A DNA stretch of 64,000 nucleotides, from NCBI RefSeq assembly GCF_018829635.1, contig NZ_JAHKKG010000007.1:558001-622000 (forward strand), written 5' to 3'. Below the pieces are notes generated by a model. It searched no databases. It had not been told where the DNA came from and saw only the letters and a list, made by a program, of their open reading frames with translations. Below are positions 11,430 to 19,674 of the stretch, in pieces (position 1 is the first letter of the stretch; every line of letters starts with the position of its first letter). The position numbers and the translations under genes are program-made. The stretch comes from Paractinoplanes bogorensis (GTDB taxonomy: Bacteria; Actinomycetota; Actinomycetes; Mycobacteriales; Micromonosporaceae).

Positions 11430-11935
11430 GCTCGCGTCCTTTCCAGCGGCGTGGTGAGTTGTGCGCGCAGTCGCTCCAGTCCGCGCGAGTTCTGGCTCTT
11501 GACGGTGCCGACCGAGCAGCCGAGCGCTTCGGCGATCTCGGCCTCGCTCAGGTCGCCGAAGTAGCGCAGGACGAGGACCGCGCGCATCCGTGGCGGCAGC
11601 GTGCGCAGGGCGGCGACGACCTGCTGGCGGTGCTCGACCGATCCGTACGGGTCGGGAACGGGACCGTCGGTGGCCAGCAGCGGCACCTCGCTGACCCGTC
11701 GTCGCCGGCGCCACGACGTCGCGGTGTTGACCATCGCCTTGCGTACGTAGGCGACCGGTGCCTCCATCCGCGCGACGCGACCCCACCGGCGATGTGTCTT
11801 CTCCAGGGCGGCCTGAACCAGATCCTCGGCGTGCCCGCGGTCGCCGGTCAGCAGATAGGCGAGCCGGACGAGCGGCCCCCACTGCTGTTCGACGAACGCG
11901 CGGAACCCGTCGTCCGCCGGTGCTTGTGATGACAT
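11426..11935 (-). CDS. SigE-family ECF RNA polymerase sigma factor
   Basis: ECF sigma factor of 169 aa. Region 2 contains FVEQQWGPLVRLAYLLTGD and AEDLVQAALEKTHRRW, and region 4 contains LPPRMRAVLVLRYFGDLSE and the HTH GCSVGTVKSQNSRGLERL. These match the actinobacterial SigE-like family. I choose the ATG at 11935 (MSSQAPADDG). An ATG at 11980 is in frame, but the sequence between them looks like the gene's own promoter. The ribosome site is poor, consistent with a leaderless mRNA. Confidence 0.93.
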   Translation of the reverse strand: MSSQAPADDGFRAFVEQQWGPLVRLAYLLTGDRGHAEDLVQAALEKTHRRWGRVARMEAPVAYVRKAMVNTATSWRRRRRVSEVPLLATDGPVPDPYGSVEHRQQVVAALRTLPPRMRAVLVLRYFGDLSEAEIAEALGCSVGTVKSQNSRGLERLRAQLTTPLERTRA

Positions 11936-11942
11936 GTCCTGC

Positions 11943-11970
11943 TCAACGCCGCCCGATATCCAAAAGGTTG
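11943..11970 (-). promoter_or_regulatory. Candidate ECF autoregulatory promoter
   Basis: On the minus strand CAACC (11970-11966) and CGTTGA (11948-11943) are separated by 17 nt, resembling -35/-10 elements of actinobacterial ECF factors. The -10 ends 7 nt before the ATG at 11935, so transcription would start at or next to the start codon (leaderless). The call is from pattern only. Confidence 0.5.
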
Positions 11971-12126
11971 ACTGCCTCATTGTTCGCCCTGGTCAACAGC
12001 GTTTTCAGTGGTCACTCGGACGGGCGCGACCGCCATCACATTCCTCGCGAACCGTCGGTCTGACCAACATTTCGTCCGTAACTTGAGGGGAGACGTAACT
12101 GATAGTGACGAAAGTGAAGACGGACC

Positions 12127-13488
12127 GTGCCCGCCAACCCGATCATCCTTGTGGCTCTGGGCCTCGCGCTCTGCGCCCTGGTCGCGGCCCTGCTGCGCCG
12201 CACCGTCCGTCCCGCCGTCCATTCCGGTTACCGGGCCATGCACGCCCGGGTCCGCCCGCACCTGCCCGCCTTCGTTCAGCGCCCGTTCGCCTGGTGCCGG
12301 GACCGGATCGACGGCAACGCCGCCCGGTCGGTGGTGGTGGCCGCCATCGCGGCCGGCCTCGCCTGGACCGCGGCCGGCATCCTCGGTCTGGCCGGCCCGG
12401 TCATCGCGGCCATCTCGGCGACCCTGTCGGTGCAGATCAGCTCGCACGCCTCCCTCCGCGAGGGTGCGAAGCGCCTGGTCGCCACCGTCGCCGCGATCGG
12501 TGTGGCGGTCGGTGTGTGGCACTTCTTCGGTCTGCACTGGTGGTCGGTCGCGGTGATCGCCGGATGCGGTCTGGCCCTGGGCCGGTTGCTGCTCCTCGGT
12601 GACGGTGCGGTCGCGGTGCCGGCCACGTCGCTGGGCATCCTGGTCGCCGGCAGTTCGGTCACCGAGGCGTTCATGTGGCAGCGGGTGGCGGCGACCGCAC
12701 TCGGCATCGTCGTCGGCGTGATCCTCTCCCCGCTGGTCGGTGGCGAGACGCCGCTGGAACGGGCCCGGCTCAAGCTGGCCCAGCTGTCCACCGAGATCGC
12801 GCTGCTGCTGGGCGATCTGGGCGCGGGTGCGCGCGGCGGCTACGACCAGGACGAGGCGGCCGGCTGGCTGGCCCGGTCGCGGGCCCTGGACGAGGATCTG
12901 GCCGGCGCCGTGACCGCCGTCGAGGATCTGCGCAAGCAGGCCCGATGGTCGCTGATGACCCCGGTGGCCCAGGTCGTCCCGCTGCAGCAGACGCTGCGGG
13001 CCATGGAGCACGGCGTGGCTCAGGTGAACTCGGTGGCCCGCTCGATGTTCGACGCGGCCGCCGATCCGTCCGCGGCCGACGTGCCGCCTCAGGTCGGGCA
13101 GGTGCTCACGACCGCCGCCGAGGCATTCGCGGCGCACGCCGGTCTGGTGTCGGAGCCGGACCCGGAGGCCGCCCCGGAACACGCCCACGACGTCACGCGG
13201 GACGCCGGTCATCTCGACGACCTGCTGGCCGACCTGCGCGAGGCGCCCCGCCGTACGTTGCGGACCGTGCGCAGCGAACTGGCCGACACCGGCGTCCTGG
13301 TGCTGACCGGCTCGATCATGAACGACGTGGATCGGATGGCCGGGTCGCTCGCCCGGTCGGCGCCGGCCCTGGCGGTCGGCGAGCCCGAGCCGGAGGCGGG
13401 CATCCCGGCTGTCTCCGAGGTTCTGCCCGCCGTCCGCCGGCTCTGGGACAAGCGCCGCGACCGGATGTCCCTCATGGACGGTCGCTAG
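12127..13488 (+). CDS. FUSC/aromatic-acid-exporter-like membrane protein
   Basis: 453 aa. The first about 210 residues hold an N-terminal membrane anchor and a block of closely spaced helices (SVVVAAIAAGLAWTAAGI, VAAIGVAVGVWHFFG, VAVIAGCGLALGRLLLLG, ALGIVVGVILSPLVGG). The remaining half is soluble, alpha-helical and acidic. This resembles the FUSC/ArAE efflux-like architecture, where a membrane bundle is followed by a cytoplasmic helical domain. The GTG at 12127 has only a weak purine-rich site before it. The transported substrate is unknown. It is divergent from the sigma factor, and 11981-12126 holds both promoters. Confidence 0.65.
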   Translation: MPANPIILVALGLALCALVAALLRRTVRPAVHSGYRAMHARVRPHLPAFVQRPFAWCRDRIDGNAARSVVVAAIAAGLAWTAAGILGLAGPVIAAISATLSVQISSHASLREGAKRLVATVAAIGVAVGVWHFFGLHWWSVAVIAGCGLALGRLLLLGDGAVAVPATSLGILVAGSSVTEAFMWQRVAATALGIVVGVILSPLVGGETPLERARLKLAQLSTEIALLLGDLGAGARGGYDQDEAAGWLARSRALDEDLAGAVTAVEDLRKQARWSLMTPVAQVVPLQQTLRAMEHGVAQVNSVARSMFDAAADPSAADVPPQVGQVLTTAAEAFAAHAGLVSEPDPEAAPEHAHDVTRDAGHLDDLLADLREAPRRTLRTVRSELADTGVLVLTGSIMNDVDRMAGSLARSAPALAVGEPEPEAGIPAVSEVLPAVRRLWDKRRDRMSLMDGR

Positions 13489-13805
13489 ATCGTTTCCTGT
13501 TGATTTCGGGCAGATTTCCGATGGTCTGGTCAGGAGATCCGGTGCACTTGGGTCGGTTGATCGGCTAGGGCTGTACCCGCGCTGTGAGCGAGACGTTACG
13601 GTGGGGAGGCGTCAGAGCGGTTGTGGCTGGTGGCACGAGTGCGTCGTGACCAGGCTGATTCGAAATTCTTTGACCGGACGGCCCATCCGCGGGCGCGCCG
13701 AACACGAATAGACAAGCAGGAGTACACAGGAAAGTGCTTTCCCGGGGTGCCTGCCGGGTAAGAGACCCGGGCACGGGTGCTGGCGTCCATCGGCGAGGTG
13801 ATGTG
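13489..13805. other. 317-bp leader region with two hairpins
   Basis: No gene is seen. The first part is AT-richer than its neighbours. Near the 3' end are two strong stem-loops (13729-13774) shortly upstream of the response-regulator start, so this is probably an untranslated leader with a regulatory structure. Confidence 0.5.
13729..13774 (+). promoter_or_regulatory. Paired hairpins in a 5' leader (class unknown)
   Basis: Stem 1 is GGAAAG-TG-CTTTCC (13729-13742). Stem 2 is CCGGGT-AAGAG-ACCCGG (13754-13770), extended by GTGC/GCAC (13747-13750 and 13771-13774). The second ends 31 nt before the GTG start at 13806. No known riboswitch consensus was recognised. Confidence 0.45.
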
Positions 13806-14411
13806 GTGATCCGTGTTGCGGTGGCCAGAGACGAGGGATACTTCGGTGTCCCGGTCCGAGCCCTGCTCGAGTCGAACCCCGATATGCATTTCATCGGCAC
13901 GCTCCCGTTCGGCAACGACCTGCCGCAGGTGGCGTCCGAGATGTGGCCCTCCGTGATCGTCATCGACACGGAATACATGGTGAGTCAGGTGCTGCCGGTC
14001 GCGAACGCGGTCCGCTCGGCCAACCCGTCGTGCGCGCTGCTGCTGCTCTGCGATCCCAACAAGCGCGGCATGCTGCCGCCCCGGCACCGGTCCGGCCCGC
14101 TCAACTTCCTGCCCAAGGACGCCTCGGCCAACCTGCTGGCCGACTCGGTGCGCCGGCTGGCGGGCGGCGAACGTGTGGTCTCGGCCCGGCTCCAGACGGC
14201 CTCGCTGCTCACCGACAAGGGCCTGACCACCCGCGAGCTCGAGGTGCTGGGGCTGGCGGCCGAGGGCGAGCCGGTCAAGGAGATCGCCCGCAAGCTGTTC
14301 CTGTCCGGCGGAACGGTCCGCAACTATCTGTCGGCCATCATCGCCAAGACCGGCGCGCGCAACCGGCTCGACGCGATCCGGATCGCGCGCAAGGACGGCT
14401 GGTTGCGCTGA
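13806..14411 (+). CDS. LuxR/NarL-type response regulator
   Basis: 201 aa: an N-terminal receiver-like domain and a C-terminal LuxR HTH. The receiver has the phospho-acceptor-like Asp in SVIVIDTEYM and the conserved Lys in NFLPKDAS, but the usual paired N-terminal acidic residues read ARDEG, so phosphorylation may be altered. The HTH contains LTTRELEVLGLAAEG and SGGTVRNYLSAIIAKTGARN. The GTG at 13806 follows GAGGTGATGTG; a GTG one codon earlier is also possible. No kinase gene is adjacent, so it is an orphan regulator. The structured leader suggests post-transcriptional control. Confidence 0.88.
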   Translation: MIRVAVARDEGYFGVPVRALLESNPDMHFIGTLPFGNDLPQVASEMWPSVIVIDTEYMVSQVLPVANAVRSANPSCALLLLCDPNKRGMLPPRHRSGPLNFLPKDASANLLADSVRRLAGGERVVSARLQTASLLTDKGLTTRELEVLGLAAEGEPVKEIARKLFLSGGTVRNYLSAIIAKTGARNRLDAIRIARKDGWLR

Positions 14412-14424
14412 GGGGCGTGAGCGG

Positions 14425-15018
14425 ATGGGTACCGTTGGTTCGGTGCCATCCGGTCAACTGCATGTGCCCGCGCTCCCGGTGCTGATCCCGCTCGGGTTGG
14501 CGCTGATGGCCGTCGTGCTGCTCCGCGCCCGCACGCTCGGAGTCGCCCAGATCGTCGCGACCTGGGCCGCTTCCTGGTACGCGGTGGCCGTGTTCGGCGC
14601 GACCACGCTGCCGCTCGACCTCGCCTGGGGTGCCGGCTCGGGCCCGCCCGATCTCTACCGCATCCTGCTGGTCCCGTTCGTCACCATGCGGGTCGACGAC
14701 TTCATCCTCAACATCGCCATGATGCTGCCGCTGGCCGCCGCCCTGCGCCTGGTGTTCGGGGTCCGCGACCGCCGCCGGGCCGTGCTGATCGGATTCCTGA
14801 TCAGCCTGACCATCGAGACCAGCCAGTTGCTGATGCTCGTCTTCGTGCACGGCGACCGCTGGGCCGACACCAACGACCTGATCGCCAACACGCTCGGCGC
14901 CTGGATCGGCTGGATGCTCATTCAGGGGCCCGCACTGACCGCAGCCCTCGATCGCTGGTCGTTCAGGGTCTGTCCCGTGGATCACGGGGGCCTGCGCCGA
15001 GGCCCAGGCGGTGGCTGA
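14425..15018 (+). CDS. VanZ-like membrane protein with element-derived C-terminus
   Basis: 197 aa with four to five transmembrane helices and the VanZ-family signature: DDFILNIAMMLPLAAALR, then LTIETSQLLML and TNDLIANTLGAWIGW. VanZ proteins are small membrane proteins linked to glycopeptide tolerance or the envelope; the exact role here is unknown. It begins 14 nt after the response-regulator stop. The last about 17 residues (from VCPVDHGGLRR) are encoded by the left arm of the inverted-repeat element at 14964-15130, so the native C-terminus has probably been replaced. Confidence 0.82.
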   Translation: MGTVGSVPSGQLHVPALPVLIPLGLALMAVVLLRARTLGVAQIVATWAASWYAVAVFGATTLPLDLAWGAGSGPPDLYRILLVPFVTMRVDDFILNIAMMLPLAAALRLVFGVRDRRRAVLIGFLISLTIETSQLLMLVFVHGDRWADTNDLIANTLGAWIGWMLIQGPALTAALDRWSFRVCPVDHGGLRRGPGGG

Positions 15019-15130
15019 CGGCGTCCGCAGAACGGCCACATCCAACACCGGGATGCGACCGCCCTGCGGCCGACGCCAGCCACCGCCTGGACCGCACCGC
15101 AGACCCGCGTGATCCACGGGACAGACCCTG
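14964..15130. repeat. 167-bp long inverted repeat, MITE-like
   Basis: The terminal 23 bp (14964-14986) are a perfect inverted copy of 15108-15130, starting with CAGGGTCTGTCCCGTGG. Complementarity continues inwards with few mismatches (CCAGGCGGTGGCTG on both sides), so almost the whole element can fold into one hairpin of about 75-80 bp. It encodes no transposase and ends 1 nt before the stop codon of the next gene. A non-autonomous miniature transposon is most likely; a large bidirectional terminator is the alternative. No clear target duplication is seen. Confidence 0.75.
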
Positions 15131-15131
15131 G

Positions 15132-16190
15132 TCACGCTCTCACCCGCTCGTAGAGATCGCCTACCTCGGCCGCCATCCGCCCGGCGTCGTAGCGGTCGCC
15201 GGCCGACCGTGCCTCGAGCCGTTCGCCCGCCCGCTCGGCCCAGCAGATGACCTCGGCCCGCAGCGCCCGGGGCAGCGACTCCGGATCGTGCGGGGTGAGC
15301 CGGCGGGCCCCGTCGACCCGGATGCCCTGCAACGGCTCGCACGCGGCGTACAGGACGGGCAACCCGGTGGCGAGCGCCTCGAGCACGACCAGCCCGTACG
15401 TGTCGCGGCCGGGTGACGCGAAGACGTCCATGGCGCAGAGCATCTCGCGCGCGTGCGGCACCGGCCCGGCGAACAGCACCCGGTCGGACACTCCCTCGAT
15501 CGCGGCCAGCCGTTCCAGCGCGTGCCGGGCCGGGCCGTCGCCGACCAGCAGCAGCATCGCGCCGGGCACCTCGCCCACGGCCCGGATCAGGACGTCGAAC
15601 CGTTTACGCGGTTCGAGCTGACCGAGGCCGCCGATCACCGGGGTGCCGGGCGGAATCCGCAACCGCTCGCGCACCGCCGCGCGCAGCTTCGGGTCGAAGC
15701 GGAACTCGCGGACGTCGAGGGCCTTGGGGATCGTGGTCAGCCGGTCGCCCGGTACGCCCCAGCGGCGCAGCCGGTCGGCGATCATCGTGGACACCGCGAT
15801 GGTCACCCGCTTCCCGGCCCGGTGGGCGAGCACGTTGGGGCGCCCGTCGTCGAGGTGATATTCGGTCGCGACCACGAGCGCCACCCCGGCCAGCCAGGCG
15901 GCGAACCGGCCCTGCAGACCGGCCCGGAACAGATGGGTGTGCACCACGTCGAAGCCACCGCGACGGGCCAGGCGGCGCAGCCGGCCGATCGTGCCCGGGT
16001 CGAGGTCGCGGTTGCTGAGCAGTTCGTGCACCGCCGTGCCGTCCTCGCGCAGCGCGGACAGCACCGGTCCGGGCGGCGACAGCGTCGCCACCTCGCACTG
16101 CTGCGGCAGGTGACGGATCAGCAGGCGCAGTTGATGTTCGGCGCCGTCGCCGGCCGGGGCGCTGATCACGTGCAGCACCCGAACGGCCAT
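15132..16190 (-). CDS. Family 4 glycosyltransferase (EPS locus)
   Basis: 352-aa GT-B enzyme that would transfer a sugar from a nucleotide donor to a lipid-linked acceptor on the cytoplasmic side. The N-terminal domain starts VRVLHVISAPAGDGAEHQL. The donor-binding C-terminal domain has GLGQLEPRKRFDVLIRA, LLLVGDGPARHALE and the EX7E-like region SPGRDTYGLVVLEALATGLP. The ATG at 16190 follows GGGAGGCGACAA; an in-frame start at 16283 is rejected. It diverges from the dehydratase gene and lies on the side towards which the shared 50-bp element points. Confidence 0.92.
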   Translation of the reverse strand: MAVRVLHVISAPAGDGAEHQLRLLIRHLPQQCEVATLSPPGPVLSALREDGTAVHELLSNRDLDPGTIGRLRRLARRGGFDVVHTHLFRAGLQGRFAAWLAGVALVVATEYHLDDGRPNVLAHRAGKRVTIAVSTMIADRLRRWGVPGDRLTTIPKALDVREFRFDPKLRAAVRERLRIPPGTPVIGGLGQLEPRKRFDVLIRAVGEVPGAMLLLVGDGPARHALERLAAIEGVSDRVLFAGPVPHAREMLCAMDVFASPGRDTYGLVVLEALATGLPVLYAACEPLQGIRVDGARRLTPHDPESLPRALRAEVICWAERAGERLEARSAGDRYDAGRMAAEVGDLYERVRA

Positions 16191-16530
16191 TTGTCGCCTC
16201 CCGTCATGCCTATTGTCGGCAATACGATTGCGCGCCCCTCGAAATGGACATTCGCAGAGGTCGGGCATGAATGTAAGGCGCAAATGTCACGCCGAACGAG
16301 AGCGTTATTCATGTTCATTTCTCGATCTTCCGGCCGTGATATGCCTGGCCAGGTGCGGTGTCATGTCGAACATGAGGAAACCTCAGATCCCGCATGACAA
16401 TTGCTACTGTATTCATCCGCCCTCGCCTGACACGCTCGGGACGCGGCGATGAAAGCGCTTCTGAAGTGATTATGGGGCGCATTTTTATTTGCCTGACGAA
16501 GCTCCCCGGCGTCCGCGCAAGGAGGAATTC
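16191..16530. other. 340-bp divergent promoter region of the EPS locus
   Basis: No gene. It is AT-richer than its surroundings, with several short dyads. It holds one copy of a 50-bp element also found at 38067-38116 and must contain the promoters of the GT4 gene (minus) and the dehydratase operon (plus). Confidence 0.6.
16360..16409 (-). promoter_or_regulatory. Shared EPS regulatory element, copy A
   Basis: Read on the minus strand, this 50-bp block matches 38067-38116 at 38 of 50 positions without gaps, starting with an identical CAGTAGCAATTGTCAT. Both copies contain TTGTCA, 17 nt, then YCTCAT, compatible with a -35/-10 pair, and a TGAG...CTCA dyad. This copy also has the palindrome TCATGT-tcg-ACATGA (16361-16375). 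It points to the GT4 gene at 16190. Confidence 0.65.
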
Positions 16531-18408
16531 ATGCAGCTTCGCAGTGCGGCGCCCCGTGAGGAGATCGACTCCCCGGGCCGATGGCCGGGCACCCGCCGGA
16601 TCCTGCCCGGCCGGGCAGGACGGGCCGGCGTCGACGCGCTGGCCCTGACCATCGCGCTGCTCCTGGCCACGGTGCTCCGCCACGACGGCAACCTGGCCGA
16701 GTCGCACATCCCGCAGGTGCTGGTGCTGTCCGTGTTCGCGGCCGTCGTGCACACCGCGGTCGGGTACCGGTTCGGGCTCTACACCGGCCGATGGGCGTAC
16801 GGGTGCTTCGAAGAGATCCTGGCCCTGGCCAAGACCGCGGCCGTCACCACTCCGGTGCTGTTCGTCCTCGACACCCTGCTCGGACGGCTCGTGCCACGGT
16901 CGGCCATCATCGCCTCCGGCCTCATCGCCCTGGTGCTCGCGGCGGGTGCGCGTTATGCCGTACGCCTGGCGCGCGACCAGCGATTGCGACCGTCACCCGA
17001 GCACGGCGCCCGGGTGGTCGTGATGGGTGCGGGCGAGGGCGCGGCCCAGGTCGTCCGGGCCATGCTGCGCAACCCCGACAGCCCGTACTACCCGGTCGCC
17101 CTGCTCGACGACGACCCGGCCAAGCGCGCGCTGCAGGTGATGGGCGTACCGGTGGCCGGCACCCGGCACGCGATGGCCCAGGTGGTCAGCCGCTACGAGG
17201 CCGACGTCGTGCTGATCGCCATTCCCAGTGCGGGCGCTGACCTCGTACGGGAACTGACCGATCTCGCTCGTCCGACCGACGTCGAGGTGAAGGTCGTGCC
17301 GCCGGTGGTCGAACTGTTCGGCCGCACGGTCAGCGTCGACGACATCCGCCCGGTCAGCCACGCCGACCTGCTGGGCCGGCGCGAGATCGGCCTCGACATG
17401 CGGGCCATCGCCGGCTACCTGACCGGCAAGCGCGTGCTCGTCACCGGGGCCGGCGGCTCGATCGGTTCCGAGCTGTGCCGCCAGCTGATCCGGTTCGACC
17501 CGGCCGCGCTGGTGATGCTCGACCGCGACGAGTCCGGGCTGCACGCGGTGCAGCTCTCGATGGACGGCCGCGGCCTGCTCGACGACCGCAACCTCGTGGT
17601 CGCCGACATTCGCGACCAGGAACGCCTCGACGAGGTGTTCGCCGAGCACCGGCCCCAGGTGGTGTTCCATGCCGCCGCCCTCAAACACCTGCCGCTGCTC
17701 GAGATGCACCCGTCCGAGGCCCTCAAGACCAACATCCTCGGGACCTACCAGATCCTGCAGACCTCACTGCGTCACGGCGTCGAGCGGCTGGTCAACATCT
17801 CGACCGACAAGGCCGCCGATCCGGGCAGCGTCCTCGGCTACTCCAAGCGCATCACCGAACGGCTCACCGCCGCGGCCGACGAGGCCGGTGACGGCACCTA
17901 CTGCAGTGTCCGGTTCGGCAACGTGCTGGGCAGCCGCGGCTCGGTGCTGACCGCGTTCGCCGCCCAGGTCGAGTCGGGTGGCCCGATCACGGTCACGCAC
18001 CCCGAGGTCTCGCGCTTCTTCATGACCGTGCAGGAGGCCGTACGTCTCGTGGTGCAGGCCGGTGCGCTCGACAGTCACGGCGAGGTGCTGGTGCTCGACA
18101 TGGGTGAACCGGTGCGCATCGCCGACGTCGCCCGCCGCCTGGCCGACGCCGCCGAACGGCACATCTCGATCGTCTACACCGGACTCCGGCCCGGCGAGAA
18201 GATGCACGAGAGCCTGTTCGGCGCGCACGAGAAGGACCTGCGCCCCAGCCATCCGCTCATCTCGCAGGTGCCCGTGCCGCCGCTCGACGGGGCCGCGCTC
18301 AGCCTGCTCCACCCGACGTCGACCCGGCCCGAGCTGATCGCCGTCATGCGCTGGCTCGCCGAGAGCCCGGCCCTCTCCGTCGCCCGTCAGTTCCTGAAAG
18401 CCAGTTGA
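16531..18408 (+). CDS. Membrane nucleotide-sugar 4,6-dehydratase (CapD/FlaA1/PglF-like)
   Basis: 625 aa. About four transmembrane helices (residues about 30-140) precede a Rossmann CoA-binding-like domain (VVVMGAGEGAAQVV, about 167) and the SDR catalytic domain (VLVTGAGGSIGSELCRQL, about 301). The catalytic STDKAADP motif and GYSKR are present. This family makes UDP-4-keto-6-deoxy sugars, commonly from UDP-GlcNAc, for bacillosamine- or QuiNAc-type residues. The start follows AAGGAGG 5 nt away. It heads the left EPS operon; with the DegT enzyme at 36106-37245 it could make a 4-amino-6-deoxy sugar (inference). Confidence 0.9.
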   Translation: MQLRSAAPREEIDSPGRWPGTRRILPGRAGRAGVDALALTIALLLATVLRHDGNLAESHIPQVLVLSVFAAVVHTAVGYRFGLYTGRWAYGCFEEILALAKTAAVTTPVLFVLDTLLGRLVPRSAIIASGLIALVLAAGARYAVRLARDQRLRPSPEHGARVVVMGAGEGAAQVVRAMLRNPDSPYYPVALLDDDPAKRALQVMGVPVAGTRHAMAQVVSRYEADVVLIAIPSAGADLVRELTDLARPTDVEVKVVPPVVELFGRTVSVDDIRPVSHADLLGRREIGLDMRAIAGYLTGKRVLVTGAGGSIGSELCRQLIRFDPAALVMLDRDESGLHAVQLSMDGRGLLDDRNLVVADIRDQERLDEVFAEHRPQVVFHAAALKHLPLLEMHPSEALKTNILGTYQILQTSLRHGVERLVNISTDKAADPGSVLGYSKRITERLTAAADEAGDGTYCSVRFGNVLGSRGSVLTAFAAQVESGGPITVTHPEVSRFFMTVQEAVRLVVQAGALDSHGEVLVLDMGEPVRIADVARRLADAAERHISIVYTGLRPGEKMHESLFGAHEKDLRPSHPLISQVPVPPLDGAALSLLHPTSTRPELIAVMRWLAESPALSVARQFLKAS

Positions 18409-18417
18409 GGAGTTCTC

Positions 18418-19674
18418 ATGCGGGTCGTCATCGTCGGTCAGGGATACGTCGGGCTGCCCCTCGCGGTCCGGGCGGCCCGGGTCGGCCACCACGTCGTCGG
18501 CTTCGACGTCGACGACGAGCGGATCAAGCGGCTGGCCGCGGGCGAGTCCTACGTGGACGACGTCTCCTCGGCCGACCTGCGCGAGCTGCTCGACGCCGGA
18601 ACCTTCCACCCGTCGGCCGATCCGCGGTCGTGCGCGGGCTTCGACATCGCGGTCATCGCCGTGCCCACGCCCCTGCGCGAGGGCACACCCGACCTCAAAT
18701 ACATCGAGGAGTCGGCCCGCACCCTGGCCCGCTACCTGCGGCCGGGCGCGACCGTGGCGCTCGAGTCGACCACCTATCCCGGCACCACCACCGACCTGGT
18801 CGCGCCCCTGCTCGAAGAGGGCTCCGGGCTGATCGCGGGCGACGACTTCTTCCTCGGCTACAGCCCCGAGCGCATCGACCCGGGCAACCGCGAGTGGACG
18901 CTGGAGACGACACCCAAGGTGGTCTCGGGCATCAACCCGGCGTCGCTGGAACGGATCGACGCGTTCTACCGCCAGATCGTGGCCAAGACCGTGCCGGTCG
19001 CCGACTGCAAGACGGCCGAGCTGGCCAAGCTCCTCGAGAACACGTTCCGGCACGTCAACATCGCGCTCGTCAATGAGCTCGCCGTCTTTGCCCACGCCCT
19101 CGGCATCGACGTGTGGGAGGCCATCGACGCCGCGTCGTCCAAGCCGTTCGGCTATCTGCGCTTCGTGCCCGGGCCCGGCGTCGGCGGCCACTGCCTGCCG
19201 ATCGACCCGTCCTACCTGTCCTGGCGCGTGCAGCGGACCCTCGGCCAGAGCTTCCGCTTCGTAGAGCTGGCCAACGACATCAACAACCACATGCCGGATT
19301 ACGTCGTACGCCGTCTGGTCGCGGCCCTGAACACACAACGCAAGGCGGTCAACGGCTCGACCATCCTGCTGCTCGGCCTGGCCTACAAGAAGAACAGCGG
19401 CGACGCCCGCGAATCGCCGGCCCGCCGGGTCGCCTCACTGCTGCTCGACATGGGCGCCGACGTGCGGGCGGCCGACCCCCACGTGGTCGAGGACGCGCAG
19501 GTCGACCGGCGCGTCGTGCGGGTCTCCCTGACCGCTGCGCAACTGGCCGAAGCCGACGCGGTGGTGCTGCTGGCCGACCACGACGAGTTCGACCTTTCCC
19601 TCATCGCCGAGAACGCGGCGTACGTGCTCGACACCCGCCGCCGCCTGACCGGAGAGAACGTGGAGACGCTGTGA
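18418..19674 (+). CDS. Nucleotide-sugar dehydrogenase (UDP-glucose/ManNAc type)
   Basis: 418 aa. It oxidises the C6 alcohol of a UDP-sugar to the acid with two NAD, supplying uronic or aminouronic acid residues. The N-terminal Rossmann motif [14 protein letters not shown] matches the WecC/TviB-like branch more than UDP-glucose dehydrogenase proper. The catalytic Cys259 is in [15 protein letters not shown], and [15 protein letters not shown] lies before it. GAGGAG precedes the ATG by 6 nt. It is 9 nt after the dehydratase, and its stop overlaps the next gene. Confidence 0.93.
   Translation: MRVVIVGQGYVGLPLAVRAARVGHHVVGFDVDDERIKRLAAGESYVDDVSSADLRELLDAGTFHPSADPRSCAGFDIAVIAVPTPLREGTPDLKYIEESARTLARYLRPGATVALESTTYPGTTTDLVAPLLEEGSGLIAGDDFFLGYSPERIDPGNREWTLETTPKVVSGINPASLERIDAFYRQIVAKTVPVADCKTAELAKLLENTFRHVNIALVNELAVFAHALGIDVWEAIDAASSKPFGYLRFVPGPGVGGHCLPIDPSYLSWRVQRTLGQSFRFVELANDINNHMPDYVVRRLVAALNTQRKAVNGSTILLLGLAYKKNSGDARESPARRVASLLLDMGADVRAADPHVVEDAQVDRRVVRVSLTAAQLAEADAVVLLADHDEFDLSLIAENAAYVLDTRRRLTGENVETL

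Noticed and set aside
10056-11882. Long frame joining the membrane protein and the sigma factor region
   Set aside because: The upstream half is the sigma factor in another frame; the ATG at 11429 with ATGA overlap is the natural start.
13727-13800. Cyclic di-AMP or other known riboswitch
   Set aside because: The hairpins do not fit any consensus I could recall with confidence, so only an unassigned leader is reported.
13565-13978. A minus-strand frame across the response-regulator leader
   Set aside because: It overlaps the real plus-strand gene and the hairpin leader and has no recognisable product.
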